Positions 1-9,739 of a DNA stretch of 64,000 nt are shown piece after piece. The notes below the pieces were generated by a model. The model had not been told where the DNA came from. It made no database searches and saw nothing but the letters and a program-made list of their open reading frames with translations. Source of the stretch: Paludibacteraceae bacterium (GTDB lineage Bacteria > Bacteroidota > Bacteroidia > Bacteroidales > Paludibacteraceae); assembly GCA_017625155.1 (NCBI GenBank), contig JAGALP010000010.1, positions 109,407 to 173,406 on the forward strand, read 5' to 3'. A program made the translations under genes and the position numbers. The first letter of the stretch is position 1. The number at the start of each line of letters is the position of its first letter.

Positions 1-797
1 GGAAGGAGTACCCACCAGATGAAGAATGAGCCCGCGCAGATAACCGCAGCGTACTTCAGACCGATGATATAGCCCAGACCGAGCACTGCTGCACTAGTAT
101 TGATAGAGAAGACCAGTTTGAACTTCGCAGCCAATGCTTCGCCCCAACCCATCATGCGGGTAGAGAGCGATTCGGTCCAGAGTCCGAAAGTGGAGACAGC
201 AAAGTCATAGAGACCACCAATACCTGCAGCCCAGATGAGGGGTTTGGCTTGGTTGCCACCTTGTTCGCCCGAAACGAGCACCTGTGTGGTAGCTGTAGCT
301 TCAGGGAAGGGGTATTCGCCGTGCTTCTCTTGCACGAAGTACTTGCGGAAAGGAATAAGGAAGAGGATACCCAAGCAACCGCCGAGCAAGGATGATAGGA
401 AGACTTGCATGAAAGTGACGGTGATATCAGGGTATTTGGCTTGCAAGATATAGAGCGCAGGGAGGGTGAAGATGGCACCTGCTACGATGACACCGCTGGA
501 GGCACCGATGGATTGAATAATCACATTCTCGCCAAGGGCGTTCTTGCGCTTCATAGCCGAAGAGAGTCCGACTGCGATGATAGCGATAGGGATAGCTGCT
601 TCGAAGACTTGACCCACTTTGAGACCAAGATACGCTGCGGCAGCCGAGAAAATAATTGCCATGATAACACCCATGATGACGCTATAAGGCGTGATCTCGG
701 GATACTCTTGGTTGGGTTTGAGAATCGGTTCGTACTTCTCGCCTGGTTTGAGAGGGCGAGAAGCATTTTCGGGGAGTTGAATTTTTTCTTGTTTCAT
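1..797 (-). CDS. OPT family oligopeptide transporter (partial, C-terminus beyond the window)
   Basis: The reading frame opens with ATG at 797 (MKQEKIQLPENA) and runs off the left edge without a stop, so only about 265 N-terminal residues are visible. After a hydrophilic start come long hydrophobic segments, including IMAIIFSAAAAYLGLKVGQ and GASSGVIVAGAIFTLPALYI, which are typical of the oligopeptide transporter (OPT) family. These inner-membrane proteins take up small peptides or metal-chelate-like compounds by cation symport. It is the last visible gene of the minus-strand block and starts 15 nt after the aroF-type stop, so it is probably co-transcribed. The family call is firm; the substrate cannot be told. 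Confidence 0.85.
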   Translation of the reverse strand, partial: MKQEKIQLPENASRPLKPGEKYEPILKPNQEYPEITPYSVIMGVIMAIIFSAAAAYLGLKVGQVFEAAIPIAIIAVGLSSAMKRKNALGENVIIQSIGASSGVIVAGAIFTLPALYILQAKYPDITVTFMQVFLSSLLGGCLGILFLIPFRKYFVQEKHGEYPFPEATATTQVLVSGEQGGNQAKPLIWAAGIGGLYDFAVSTFGLWTESLSTRMMGWGEALAAKFKLVFSINTSAAVLGLGYIIGLKYAAVICAGSFFIWWVLL

Positions 798-812
798 ATG
801 TAGAATAGTTAT

Positions 813-1811
813 TTATACTAATGTTTTACCAATGGCTTGTGCGATAGGTTGCAACGATGCATACATGTCGGTAAACTGCTGATGGTCTAGTTGTTGAGGA
901 GCGTCGCTTTGTGCGAGAGCAGGGTTGGGATGTGTCTCGATGAGTAAGCCATCGATGCCCATAGCAGTACAAGCTCGTGCTAGGTCGGCGATGCCATAGG
1001 CATAGCCCATAGCATGGCTAGGGTCGAGGATGATAGGCAGATTGCAATGTTGTTTGAGCCATGCAACGCCACACAGGTCGAGTGTGAAGCGTGTGTTGGT
1101 TTCAAACGAACGGATGCCGCGTTCGCATAGGATGACTTGGTTGTTGCCGCAACTCATGATGAAATCGGCACAATTAACCAATTCTTGGAGTGTAGAACCA
1201 AAACCGCGTTTGAGGATTACAGGTTTGCCCGATTTTCCAGCTGCGGTCAGCAGACCATGGTCATACATAGCTTTGGCTCCCACTTGCACAATATCTGCGT
1301 ATTCCACTACTTTGTCAGCATGGGTGGCATCGCGCATCTCTGTAGCAATCAATAGTCCGTATTTATCGCGCATCTCGGCAAGGAACTTCAGTCCATCTTC
1401 GCCCAATCCTCGGAAGGTATATGGCGAGGTGCGAGGTTTGTAGCACCCTGCACGTAGCACGCGAATACCCTGTTGTTTGAGCATTTGGCACGATTGTTCG
1501 ATTTGTTCGCGACTCTCTACAGCGCATGGACCAGCAATCATAATTTGATTTTTGCCGTCGCCTCCAATATAGGTGTCACCGATAGTAATACAGTGTGTAT
1601 CAGCGATATATTGGCGTGAGGAGAGTTGCATGTCGGTGTCGAAAGTCCAATGCTGTAGAGCTATGTGCTTGAGCGAATCGGGCAACTGCTTTATGGAGTG
1701 GTTGGTGATCAAAACGAAGTGCTCGGACTGCTCCAAGCACAATGCCCCTATGCCATCGGCATACTCTTGTGCGTGAGCGCGCGTCGTATTTTTAGGTAAG
1801 TGAATGATCAT
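813..1811 (-). CDS. aroF: 3-deoxy-7-phosphoheptulonate (DAHP) synthase, type I-beta with N-terminal regulatory domain
   Basis: 332 residues. It condenses phosphoenolpyruvate and erythrose 4-phosphate into DAHP, the first step of the shikimate pathway. Residues 1 to about 75 resemble the ferredoxin-like regulatory domain of the type I-beta enzymes. The rest is the TIM-barrel catalytic domain, with AGPCAVES near residue 94, KPVILKRG, a CERGIRSFE stretch, ILDPSHAMG (metal and PEP site) and GLLIETHPNPALAQSDAPQQL near the C-terminus. The N-terminal domain suggests feedback control by an aromatic end product, as known for this subclass. It lies 19 nt downstream of kdsD and shares a fold with kdsA, the next gene but one. 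Confidence 0.92.
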   Translation of the reverse strand: MIIHLPKNTTRAHAQEYADGIGALCLEQSEHFVLITNHSIKQLPDSLKHIALQHWTFDTDMQLSSRQYIADTHCITIGDTYIGGDGKNQIMIAGPCAVESREQIEQSCQMLKQQGIRVLRAGCYKPRTSPYTFRGLGEDGLKFLAEMRDKYGLLIATEMRDATHADKVVEYADIVQVGAKAMYDHGLLTAAGKSGKPVILKRGFGSTLQELVNCADFIMSCGNNQVILCERGIRSFETNTRFTLDLCGVAWLKQHCNLPIILDPSHAMGYAYGIADLARACTAMGIDGLLIETHPNPALAQSDAPQQLDHQQFTDMYASLQPIAQAIGKTLV

Positions 1812-1830
1812 GTGTGTGGTGTAGCGTAGT

Positions 1831-2787
1831 TTAGTTGAAATCTATGATGTGGTGGATAGATATGATGCCTATGATGTCGGTAGAGGTTGTCGTTTCGGTT
1901 ACGGCTAGCGTGGTGATATTATAGGTATCCATAATGGCGAGTGCATCAGTAAGGAGGGCTTCCTTGGCAATACGTTTGTAGGATGGGGTCATGATGTCTG
2001 CTGCGGTGATATGTACATCGTTATACTTCTGTATTGCGCGGCGGATGTCTCCGTCGGTGATGATACCTAGGCAGTTGCCTTGTGGCAGGTGGTCATAAAC
2101 CATAGTCATTCCCAGATGTTTGTCAGACATTTCACAAACCACATTGCGGAAGGATGCATCTGCGGTTACGCGAGGCACATCGGTGGTCATCACTCGATGT
2201 ACACGGCCGAGCAATTTGCGCCCTAATGCACCACCAGGGTGATATAATGCAAAATCTTCGGCTTTGAATTGGCGCATCTCCATTAGGCACACCATCAGAG
2301 CATCACCCATCAGCAGTGTGGCTGTAGTGGATGTGGTAGGAGCGATACCCAGCGGGCACGCTTCTGTATCCACATGAATAGATAGTGCATAATCAGCTCG
2401 TTGGGCTAGAGGAGAATCCATGTTGCCCGTCATAGCGATGATGGTGCACCCTAAACGATGAAGTGGGTCAATAATATTCAATATCTCGTTGGTCGAACCA
2501 CTATTGCTCACTAGTATAGCTACATCGTTAGCATTAATCATACCGAGGTCGCCGTGCACCGCCTCTGCAGCATTTACGAAGATGGATGGTGTGCCAGTGG
2601 AAGCAAAGGATGCTGCCATCTTGTGGGCAATGATACCCGTCTTACCAATGCCCATCATCACCACTTTACCTTGGCAATGATATAGTACCTCAACGACTTG
2701 GTTGAAGTGGTTATCAATGCTGTTTTTTAATTTCTCTAGTTCGCGAATCTCTTCCTCGAATATTTGTTTTGCTCTTATTGCGTACAT
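1831..2787 (-). CDS. kdsD: Arabinose 5-phosphate isomerase
   Basis: 318 residues. It interconverts ribulose 5-phosphate and arabinose 5-phosphate, the first step of KDO synthesis for lipid A-core. Residues about 30 to 170 form a SIS (sugar isomerase) domain with GKVVMMGIGKTGIIAHK and the serine-rich LVSNSGSTNEI loop. Residues about 195 to 318 hold a tandem CBS pair (RVHRVMTTDVPRV, DIMTPSYKRI). The length is that of the KdsD/KpsF/GutQ family. It sits between kdsA and the DAHP synthase on the minus strand with 35 nt and 19 nt gaps, which supports the KDO role over a GutQ-like one. Confidence 0.93.
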   Translation of the reverse strand: MYAIRAKQIFEEEIRELEKLKNSIDNHFNQVVEVLYHCQGKVVMMGIGKTGIIAHKMAASFASTGTPSIFVNAAEAVHGDLGMINANDVAILVSNSGSTNEILNIIDPLHRLGCTIIAMTGNMDSPLAQRADYALSIHVDTEACPLGIAPTTSTTATLLMGDALMVCLMEMRQFKAEDFALYHPGGALGRKLLGRVHRVMTTDVPRVTADASFRNVVCEMSDKHLGMTMVYDHLPQGNCLGIITDGDIRRAIQKYNDVHITAADIMTPSYKRIAKEALLTDALAIMDTYNITTLAVTETTTSTDIIGIISIHHIIDFN

Positions 2788-2822
2788 TTCAATAAAGAAG
2801 TTGAAAAATTCTAATGGTATAA

Positions 2823-3683
2823 TTAAGCGTTTCTAACCAATTGATCAATTGCCAATGCTTGTTTGAGTATTGTCTCTACGTCGCTTAGGCGCACTTGGTT
2901 CGCAGCATCAGAGATGGCTTTCTCTGGCTGAGGATGTACTTCAAGGAACAACCCATCTACTCCCACCGCTACTGCAGCACGAATCAGATGTGGCACCATC
3001 TCGCGATTGCCCCCCGTAACACCCGCTTGATTGCTAGGTTGTTGTACAGAATGGGTAGCATCAAATACTACAGGATAACCATACTCGCGCATTTTCACGA
3101 GCGAGGTCATGTCCACTACAAGGTTGCCATAGCCAAAACTGCTTCCGCGCTCCGTGAGCCAAATCCCTGCCTCGCCTCTCGCCTTATCGCCCTCTCGCCA
3201 TGTCCCCTCTATCTTGGCTATCGCACCACGCATATCCCATGGAGCCATAAACTGACCTTTCTTCACGTTCACCACTCTGCCTGTCTTTGCTGCAGCTACG
3301 AGCAAGTCGGTTTGGCGCGATAAGAATGCAGGAATCTGCAATACATCTGCCACCTCTGCTACGGGTGCGCATTGCCACGACTCGTGCACATCGGTCAGAA
3401 TAGGCAGTTGGAAAGTAGATTTAACTTCTTGTAAGATTTTCAATCCCTCTTCCATACCCACACCACGCTCCGACATACTCGTGCGGTTGGCTTTATCGTA
3501 CGATGACTTGAAATATAGCGTGATTCCCAATCGCTCGCATACCTGCTTCAGTGTTTCGGCGGTATGCATTACGATATCACGGCTTTCTATAGCACAAGGT
3601 CCTGCAATGAGAAACATAGTTTGTTCACAATTATGGATTCCTGTCTCCGGATTCCTGATTAATTTTGATAAATGCGCATCCAA
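2823..3683 (-). CDS. kdsA: 3-deoxy-8-phosphooctulonate (KDO-8-P) synthase
   Basis: 286 residues from the first ATG. It condenses PEP with arabinose 5-phosphate to KDO 8-phosphate in the cytosol. Visible motifs are FLIAGPCAIESRD, YFKSSYDKANRTS (substrate loop), LPILTDVHE, QIPAFLSRQTDLLVAAA, KKGQFMAPWDM and FDATHSVQQP. The first ATG overlaps the upstream gene by 25 nt. A second ATG 22 codons in (MFLIAGPC) would remove the overlap and give a length nearer the usual one of about 270. The extra N-terminus contains the word ATTCCTGTCTCCGGATTCC of the CCGGA repeat family seen elsewhere here, so the shorter start deserves weight. Confidence 0.94.
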   Translation of the reverse strand: MDAHLSKLIRNPETGIHNCEQTMFLIAGPCAIESRDIVMHTAETLKQVCERLGITLYFKSSYDKANRTSMSERGVGMEEGLKILQEVKSTFQLPILTDVHESWQCAPVAEVADVLQIPAFLSRQTDLLVAAAKTGRVVNVKKGQFMAPWDMRGAIAKIEGTWREGDKARGEAGIWLTERGSSFGYGNLVVDMTSLVKMREYGYPVVFDATHSVQQPSNQAGVTGGNREMVPHLIRAAVAVGVDGLFLEVHPQPEKAISDAANQVRLSDVETILKQALAIDQLVRNA

Positions 3684-4738
3684 TCAATCTCCATCTTGCC
3701 AGTACCCTTCACATTCTCAGGTAAATAACTACGCATCAATACGTGGAGTGATTCACCTGCCAATGGGTTCTTGCTACGCGCAACTTCCATATCATTTACA
3801 TAGTTCACTACCTCTTTCTCGTTCCAAACAAGGGTATAGATAGCATCTTTCACTTGTTTATCAGCAGGCAATATATGCAATGACTTTTTTGCTCCTGCAG
3901 TAGTTAAACAAACCACGTGTTTAGCTTTGCCTGAGAGATGCACCTTCGCTTGCAACACACCTGCCTTTGGCGCAACCGCTTCGGCTGTATGCCACACATC
4001 ACTTGTATATGCAAATGGGTGCATAATCATACCTTTGGTTGGATGCCAAGCAGGGGCTGTGGTTTTCTCTTTCTTTGTCTGAATACTCAGCACACGGTTA
4101 GCAACTTGGGTGTTTCTACCTTGGGTATAAGCTTGCAACTCGTTTACATGCGAGTGATTAGCTTTCAACTCTTTGCTTGGATAGAGGAAACCTGTTTGCC
4201 ATTCGTCGGACAATGGAGCAGTCTCAAATTCAGCAGCCCACGCCATCTTATAAGCCTCCAAATTAGCAATTTCTTGCTCCGTATGTTGGAAATAGAAAAC
4301 AATATCCGCACGCTTTACCAATGCATCATATCGTTTCTCTTGTTGGCTTTCAGGGGTAGTAAACCAGCGTTTTTTATTCTTCCAAAACGCATTCGTTTGT
4401 TGAAACTCTGGTACTTTCACTTGTTCTGCCAATTCCAAGTACTCTGCCACTTCTGCTTTCTCTTTCCATGCTTCTTTCTTCAGCAGGTTGTAGAGTATTA
4501 CAGTTGAGTTCCATTTCAACTGTTTATATCTCGCCATCTTTTTACCTTCTTGGGTATCTTCATAACGAGTAGTAGTCAATTCTTTTTTCTTGGCTTGAAA
4601 ATCAGCCGATTCCACTACTTTCTTCAATGTGTTGTATTCGGCAAGTATCTCGCTTTTCTCCACTTGTCGGTAGCGCACCATCAGTTGTGCTTGCTCTTGC
4701 AACCATTGTTCAAATGCTTTGGTATTCATCATTTTCAT
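3659..4738 (-). CDS. Cytoplasmic protein with C-terminal GH16-like domain lacking the catalytic motif
   Basis: 359 residues with no signal peptide. The N-terminal two thirds are charged and helical (many K, E, Q and W; tyrosine- and lysine-rich segments). The last 125 or so residues follow the strand order of a GH16 concanavalin-like beta-sandwich: KGMIMHPFAYTSDVW, GVLQAKVHLSG, AIYTLVWNEKEVVNYVNDMEV, and the typical ending KMEIDWMRIYQ. The ExDxxE catalytic motif of GH16 is absent, so hydrolysis is unlikely. The gene is embedded in the kdsA-kdsD group and overlaps kdsA by 25 nt, hinting at translational coupling and a role around LPS or KDO. Function unknown; the fold assignment is inferred from pattern only. 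Confidence 0.65.
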   Translation of the reverse strand: MKMMNTKAFEQWLQEQAQLMVRYRQVEKSEILAEYNTLKKVVESADFQAKKKELTTTRYEDTQEGKKMARYKQLKWNSTVILYNLLKKEAWKEKAEVAEYLELAEQVKVPEFQQTNAFWKNKKRWFTTPESQQEKRYDALVKRADIVFYFQHTEQEIANLEAYKMAWAAEFETAPLSDEWQTGFLYPSKELKANHSHVNELQAYTQGRNTQVANRVLSIQTKKEKTTAPAWHPTKGMIMHPFAYTSDVWHTAEAVAPKAGVLQAKVHLSGKAKHVVCLTTAGAKKSLHILPADKQVKDAIYTLVWNEKEVVNYVNDMEVARSKNPLAGESLHVLMRSYLPENVKGTGKMEIDWMRIYQN

Positions 4739-4772
4739 GTCTATAAACTCTAAACTTTAAACTCTAAACAAG
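4739..4772. repeat. CTAAACT/TTTAAACT simple-sequence word between genes
   Basis: The short gap between the LOG-family gene and the GH16-like gene reads as near-tandem 8-nt words (AAACTCTAAACTTTAAACTC). It belongs to the ACTCTAA/ACTCTAC word family found at several other gene junctions in this window. No promoter is visible here. Confidence 0.6.
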
Positions 4773-5303
4773 ACGCTGCAAAGCGTCTAACAATTCTTCT
4801 ATTGTATCCACGAATTGCGGTGTATATTGCTCTTGCTGTGGAAGAAATGCCAATTGGCGCATATGCTCAATTTGCAGTTTCAATCCTTCATAGAAGCCCT
4901 GGTAGTTTAGTACGAAAATCGGCTTGCGGTGTTCATCCACTGTACCACTTGCCACCACGTCCATCATCTCATCCAGCGTGCCATAACTACCGGGTAGGCA
5001 AACGAAACAATCAGCCAATTCTTTCATTTTTTGCTTACGTTCGTTCATGTTTGCCACCGTGTATAGCACATCGCAGTTGTCTGCCATTCGTTTGGCTTGG
5101 ATGATACGTTGCGGAATCACTCCTTCTACTATACCACCACCTGCTTTCACCGCATTACTCACGCGTGTCATCAGTCCACCTGTAGCACCGCCATACACCA
5201 AGGTATGCCCTGCCTCGGCAATCCACTGACCCAGTACATCACCGAGAGCCAAATACTCCTCTGGTATTCTATCTTTTGCACTACAATATACGGCCACCTT
5301 CAT
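4764..5303 (-). CDS. LOG family (TIGR00730-type) Rossmann-fold protein
   Basis: 179 residues, usual family length. The fold starts with MKVAVYCSAKDRIPEEY and has GHTLVYGGATGGLM (nucleotide-phosphate loop), GVIPQRI, MNERKQKMKELAD and LPGSYGTLDEMMDV. The last is a variant of the PGGxGTxxE motif of LOG-type cytokinin riboside 5'-monophosphate phosphoribohydrolases, with the second glycine replaced by serine. Family members cleave N6-modified AMP to base and ribose 5-phosphate; many bacterial ones are annotated only as putative lysine decarboxylases. It lies 33 nt after gyrB in the same direction. The substrate here is unknown. Confidence 0.85.
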   Translation of the reverse strand: MKVAVYCSAKDRIPEEYLALGDVLGQWIAEAGHTLVYGGATGGLMTRVSNAVKAGGGIVEGVIPQRIIQAKRMADNCDVLYTVANMNERKQKMKELADCFVCLPGSYGTLDEMMDVVASGTVDEHRKPIFVLNYQGFYEGLKLQIEHMRQLAFLPQQEQYTPQFVDTIEELLDALQRLV

Positions 5304-5336
5304 CTCTAAACACTAAACTCTAAACACTAAACAAAA
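5304..5336. repeat. CTAAACA/CTAAACT word array between gyrB and the LOG gene
   Basis: The 33-nt gap is made of CTCTAAACACTAAACTCTAA-like words, about four 7- to 8-nt units. It belongs to the same family as 4739-4772 and 26155-26211. Confidence 0.65.
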
Positions 5337-7340
<2,004 letters not shown>

Positions 7341-7399
7341 TTATTATTGTCTTATTTTACTTGTCTTTTTCAAAAGGGTATCTTCTTCTGCATAGTTTA

Positions 7400-7490
7400 T
7401 CTATCTCTGCCTATCTCTGCCTATCTCTCTCAATCTCTCTCAATCTCTCTCTGTTTCTTTCTATTTCTTTCTATTTCTGTCTGTGTAAAT
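7400..7490. repeat. Pyrimidine-rich short tandem repeats in the gyrB leader
   Basis: On the plus strand this reads as successive CTATCTCTGC, TCTCTCAATC and TTTCTATTTC units, each present two or three times, with almost no purines in long stretches. On the gyrB transcript it would be a purine-rich, largely unstructured leader. No conserved reading frame is evident. Confidence 0.7.
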
Positions 7491-7556
7491 AGCTCTTAAC
7501 CTTAATACCATAATTTTATACGCGTACCCGTACTGCGCGCGTGCGCAAAACGACTG

Positions 7557-7587
7557 CAAAGTTACCACTTTTTTTTTATTTGTGCAA
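7557..7587 (-). promoter_or_regulatory. gyrB promoter (TTG - 20 nt - TAACTTTG)
   Basis: On the minus strand TAACTTTG at 7564-7557 matches the Bacteroidota -7 box TAnnTTTG, with TTG 20 nt upstream (7587-7585). The start-site region reads TTTGCAGTCG, as at the tRNA-Met and tRNA-Glu promoters. Confidence 0.65.
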
Positions 7588-7734
7588 TACCTTTCTGCTG
7601 ATTTATTGCGAAATGCGCTTAAATCGAAGAAAAACGCGCTTTCAGGCAAATGGCTCTTTTCTTTCTTTTTTCGCAAACACTGCTATCGCCTTAAAACGCA
7701 TTTTTTTATCCTCTTTTTTTCTATATAGATTGCT

Positions 7735-7840
7735 CTATTTTCTCCTTATACCTCTCTTATACCTCTCTTATTCCTCTCTTATTCCCCTCATATACCCCTC
7801 TTCTACCCCTTTTATTCTCCTTTTATTATCCCTTTACTAA
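7735..7840. repeat. Degenerate CTCTTATACC pyrimidine repeats
   Basis: Consecutive units (CTTATACCTCT twice, then CTTATTCCTCT, TTATTCCCCT and CATATACCCCT) form a pyrimidine-biased tract of about 100 nt, immediately followed by the 11-nt array at 7846. It lies between the divergent-leader region of gyrB and the tRNA-Met terminator; no gene is seen. Confidence 0.65.
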
Positions 7841-7845
7841 TCCCT

Positions 7846-7908
7846 TATCAATTACGTATGATATACGTACCATATACGTAAGATATACGTAGGATATACG
7901 TATGATAT
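7846..7908. repeat. TATCAATT plus five 11-nt direct repeats (ACGTANGATAT)
   Basis: After TATCAATT (7846-7853) come five exact-length 11-nt units at 7854, 7865, 7876, 7887 and 7898, each ACGTA followed by a variable base pair and ATAT. An element with the same 8-nt start and five 11-nt units occurs at 23461-23523. The period is close to one helical turn, so all copies face the same side of the DNA. Confidence 0.8.
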
Positions 7909-8008
7909 AGCGGTTAAAAAGCAAGGAAAACCATAGGGATAACCCTACGTTATCTTTTATATGATTAAAAATAAACGAAAAATGTGCTAGGTTTTATGGG
8001 GAGTATAA

Positions 8009-8053
8009 CAAAAAAATCAGGCACTTAGGTTAATCCTTGAGTGTCTGACTTTT
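8009..8053 (-). terminator. Terminator hairpin downstream of tRNA-Met
   Basis: On the minus strand, AAAAGTCAGACACTCAAGG, a short ATTAA loop and a mostly complementary arm ending in a run of Ts form an imperfect stem directly after the tRNA. Confidence 0.6.
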
Positions 8054-8059
8054 CTGTTG

Positions 8060-8133
8060 TAGCGGGACCCAGGATTGAACTGGGGACCTCATGATTATGA
8101 ATCATGCGCTCTAACCAGCTGAGCTATCCCGCC
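8060..8133 (-). tRNA. tRNA-Met (anticodon CAT)
   Basis: This 74-nt cloverleaf starts GGCGGGATAGCTCAG. The anticodon arm CATGA-TTCATAA-TCATG gives anticodon CAT. The acceptor ends TCCCGCT with discriminator A and a G1-U72 pair; CCA is not encoded. A CAT anticodon could also be the lysidine-type tRNA-Ile, but the sequence body reads like elongator tRNA-Met. Confidence 0.9.
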
Positions 8134-8168
8134 ATGCTCGAAAGATATGTTCTTTTCAAAAGCGACTG

Positions 8169-8176
8169 CAAAGGTA
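8169..8176 (-). promoter_or_regulatory. -7 box of the tRNA-Met promoter (TACCTTTG)
   Basis: TACCTTTG on the minus strand lies 36 nt before the tRNA 5' end and is followed by CAGTCG at the likely start site. Upstream it shares an A/T-rich stretch (TTTGGTCAAATCAAATAA) with the promoter at 9607-9614. Confidence 0.65.
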
Positions 8177-8308
8177 CAATAATTATTTGATTTGACCAAA
8201 TTTTCAACCATTTTTTTGATATTTTTGTCAAAGATAAGCCCTTTTTTGCAAATTTCTACCCCTTTTTACCACCTTAAAAGCAGAAAAATAGAGTTTTTTG
8301 ACAAAAGA

Positions 8309-8340
8309 TTTGCTTGATTCAAATAAATGTTGTAACTTTG
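8309..8340 (+). promoter_or_regulatory. rpsP promoter (TTTG - 20 nt - TAACTTTG)
   Basis: TTTG at 8309-8312 and TAACTTTG at 8333-8340 have 20-nt spacing. Transcription would start near 8347, giving a leader of about 90 nt before rpsP. Together with the tRNA-Met promoter this accounts for the roughly 300-nt gap 8134-8435. Confidence 0.7.
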
Positions 8341-8435
8341 CACGCTTTTTCGTGAAAAAAGCATACCATTATTATTTTATTATTAACCCGAGCAAGCAAC
8401 TCGTGCAGTTGTAGCTCACAAATAAACAAAAACAA

Positions 8436-8981
8436 ATGGCAACAAAAATTCGTTTGGCTCGTCATGGTCACAAAGACTACGCTTACTACCACATCGTAGT
8501 AGCTGACAGCCGCTCGCCACGTGATGGCAAGTACATTGAGCGTATTGGCTCTTACAACCCAAACAGCAACCCTGCTAAAGTAGATCTCAAATTTGATCGC
8601 GCTTTGTATTGGGTAAACGTAGGTGCTCAACCTACTGACACTGTTCGCAACATCCTCTCTGGTGAGGGCGTTATGCTCATGAAGCACTTGAATGGTGGTG
8701 TAGCTAAGGGTGCATTCTCTGCTGAAGAGGCTCAAAAGCGTTTCGACGCTTGGAAAGCTCAAAAGGATGCTAAGAATGGTAAGATTAGCCAAGCAGAGGC
8801 AGACAAGAAAGCTGCTGCTGCAAAAGCATTGTTCGCTCAAGAGGTAGAGACCAACAAGGCTAAGGCTGCTGAGGTGGCTAAAAAACGCCAAGAGGCTGCT
8901 GATGCACTCGCTGCTGCTGCAGTAGAGGCTGCTCAAGAGGCTGCTGCCGCTGAAGCAGAGGCAACTGAGGCTGCTGAGTAA
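8436..8981 (+). CDS. rpsP: 30S ribosomal protein S16
   Basis: 181 residues. The N-terminal 80 or so are the conserved S16 core ([60 protein letters not shown]). The last 70 or so are an alanine/glutamate/lysine-rich helical tail, which makes the protein twice the length of the E. coli one but is usual for Bacteroidota. It is monocistronic: own promoter at 8309-8340 and a strong terminator at 9012. Confidence 0.97.
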   Translation: MATKIRLARHGHKDYAYYHIVVADSRSPRDGKYIERIGSYNPNSNPAKVDLKFDRALYWVNVGAQPTDTVRNILSGEGVMLMKHLNGGVAKGAFSAEEAQKRFDAWKAQKDAKNGKISQAEADKKAAAAKALFAQEVETNKAKAAEVAKKRQEAADALAAAAVEAAQEAAAAEAEATEAAE

Positions 8982-9011
8982 TCACAGAAAATAGGTTTTT
9001 TCCTATGATTA

Positions 9012-9047
9012 GAGCTCAAAACACTGTTTTGAGCTCTTTTCTTTTTT
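9012..9047 (+). terminator. Rho-independent terminator of rpsP
   Basis: GAGCTCAAAA pairs perfectly with TTTTGAGCTC across a short CACTG loop, followed by TTTTCTTTTTT. Confidence 0.88.
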
Positions 9048-9059
9048 ATAATGAATAGA

Positions 9060-9094
9060 AAAAAATAGAGCACCCTGAGGTGCCCTATTTTATA
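9060..9094 (-). terminator. Terminator of the lipocalin-like lipoprotein gene
   Basis: On the minus strand AAATAGGGCACC, loop TCAG, GGTGCTCTATTT and a T run form a stem about 25 nt after the stop codon. Convergent with the rpsP terminator. Confidence 0.75.
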
Positions 9095-9119
9095 TTATGG
9101 GAGTGTTGATTTTTGACAC

Positions 9120-9542
9120 TTATTTATTAGTATGCTTGAAACTTAGGGTTACAGTAATATTAATTTCACCTACTTTTGTTTTTTCGACATAACTTGCAGA
9201 CAGGATCAAATCTTCCAATGTTAGAGAGTCCACGTTGAAATGGTCTGTTTCATAAATCTTAGCATAGGGAGTGGTCAATGTGCTATTGGATAAGGTATAA
9301 TCATATGTTTTTTCACCGATTGTCAATTTGTTAGCATCATCGAACTTCCATATTTGACCTTTTTCTGATGATTCTTCTCCTCCAGAAGGATCAGTGTCTT
9401 GTTTCAAAATTGCACTCACGCATTCCCACGTGCCAACAATAGTTGGTTCTGGAGTTGGTTCTGGAGTTGGTTCGCAAGAAATAAATAACATAGGCATAAA
9501 AGCCACCAATAAAATTGTAATTAAAAAATTAAATTTGTTCAT
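9120..9542 (-). CDS. Small lipoprotein, lipocalin-like domain
   Basis: 140 residues. A lipoprotein signal peptide ends in MLFISC at residue 23. A proline repeat (EPTPEPTPEPT) follows as a spacer. The rest, from IVGTWECVSAI with KFDDANKLTI and YDYTLSNSTLT, resembles the small beta-barrel lipocalin-like lipoproteins common in Bacteroidales. The function of these is unknown. It has its own promoter (9607-9614) and terminator and no operon partner. The GGAGTTGGTTCT DNA repeat encoding PTPEP is a short tandem duplication. Confidence 0.8.
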   Translation of the reverse strand: MNKFNFLITILLVAFMPMLFISCEPTPEPTPEPTIVGTWECVSAILKQDTDPSGGEESSEKGQIWKFDDANKLTIGEKTYDYTLSNSTLTTPYAKIYETDHFNVDSLTLEDLILSASYVEKTKVGEINITVTLSFKHTNK

Positions 9543-9606
9543 AATATTAATGTTTTTTAGTTATTCTATATTAGGATGTAAGGATGTTCTACTCCAACGA
9601 GTGGTG

Positions 9607-9614
9607 CAAAGGTA
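9607..9614 (-). promoter_or_regulatory. -7 box upstream of the lipocalin-like lipoprotein (TACCTTTG)
   Basis: Minus-strand TACCTTTG lies 65 nt before the start codon. About 35 upstream nucleotides match those at the tRNA-Met promoter nearly base for base, including TTTGGTCAAATCAAATAA. Confidence 0.65.
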
Positions 9615-9680
9615 CAATATTTATTTGATTTGACCAAATTTTTGGTGTTTTTTTTATAAATTTATGAAATATTTGTTTTT

Positions 9681-9712
9681 TTTGTTAGTATCAGAAAAAA
9701 ATACTATCTTTG
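9681..9712 (+). promoter_or_regulatory. Promoter of the glycosyltransferase gene (TTTG - 20 nt - TATCTTTG)
   Basis: TTTG at 9681-9684 and TATCTTTG at 9705-9712. The box overlaps an in-frame ATG at 9710, which therefore cannot be the translation start; the usable ATG is at 9740. Confidence 0.72.
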
Positions 9713-9739
9713 CACGCATTTTTGTTTTTTTTGCAAACT

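Noticed and set aside
7846-7908. Possible CRISPR array
   Set aside because: Units are 11 nt with no spacers and there are no cas genes; it is a simple direct-repeat array.
8060-8133. tRNA-Ile with lysidine-modified CAT anticodon
   Set aside because: Cannot be excluded by sequence alone, but the body of the tRNA resembles elongator tRNA-Met of Bacteroidota; kept as tRNA-Met.
8319-8936. 205-codon antisense frame opposite rpsP
   Set aside because: Translation is the complement of the alanine-rich S16 tail (serine/cysteine/leucine-rich) and overlaps the rpsP promoter.
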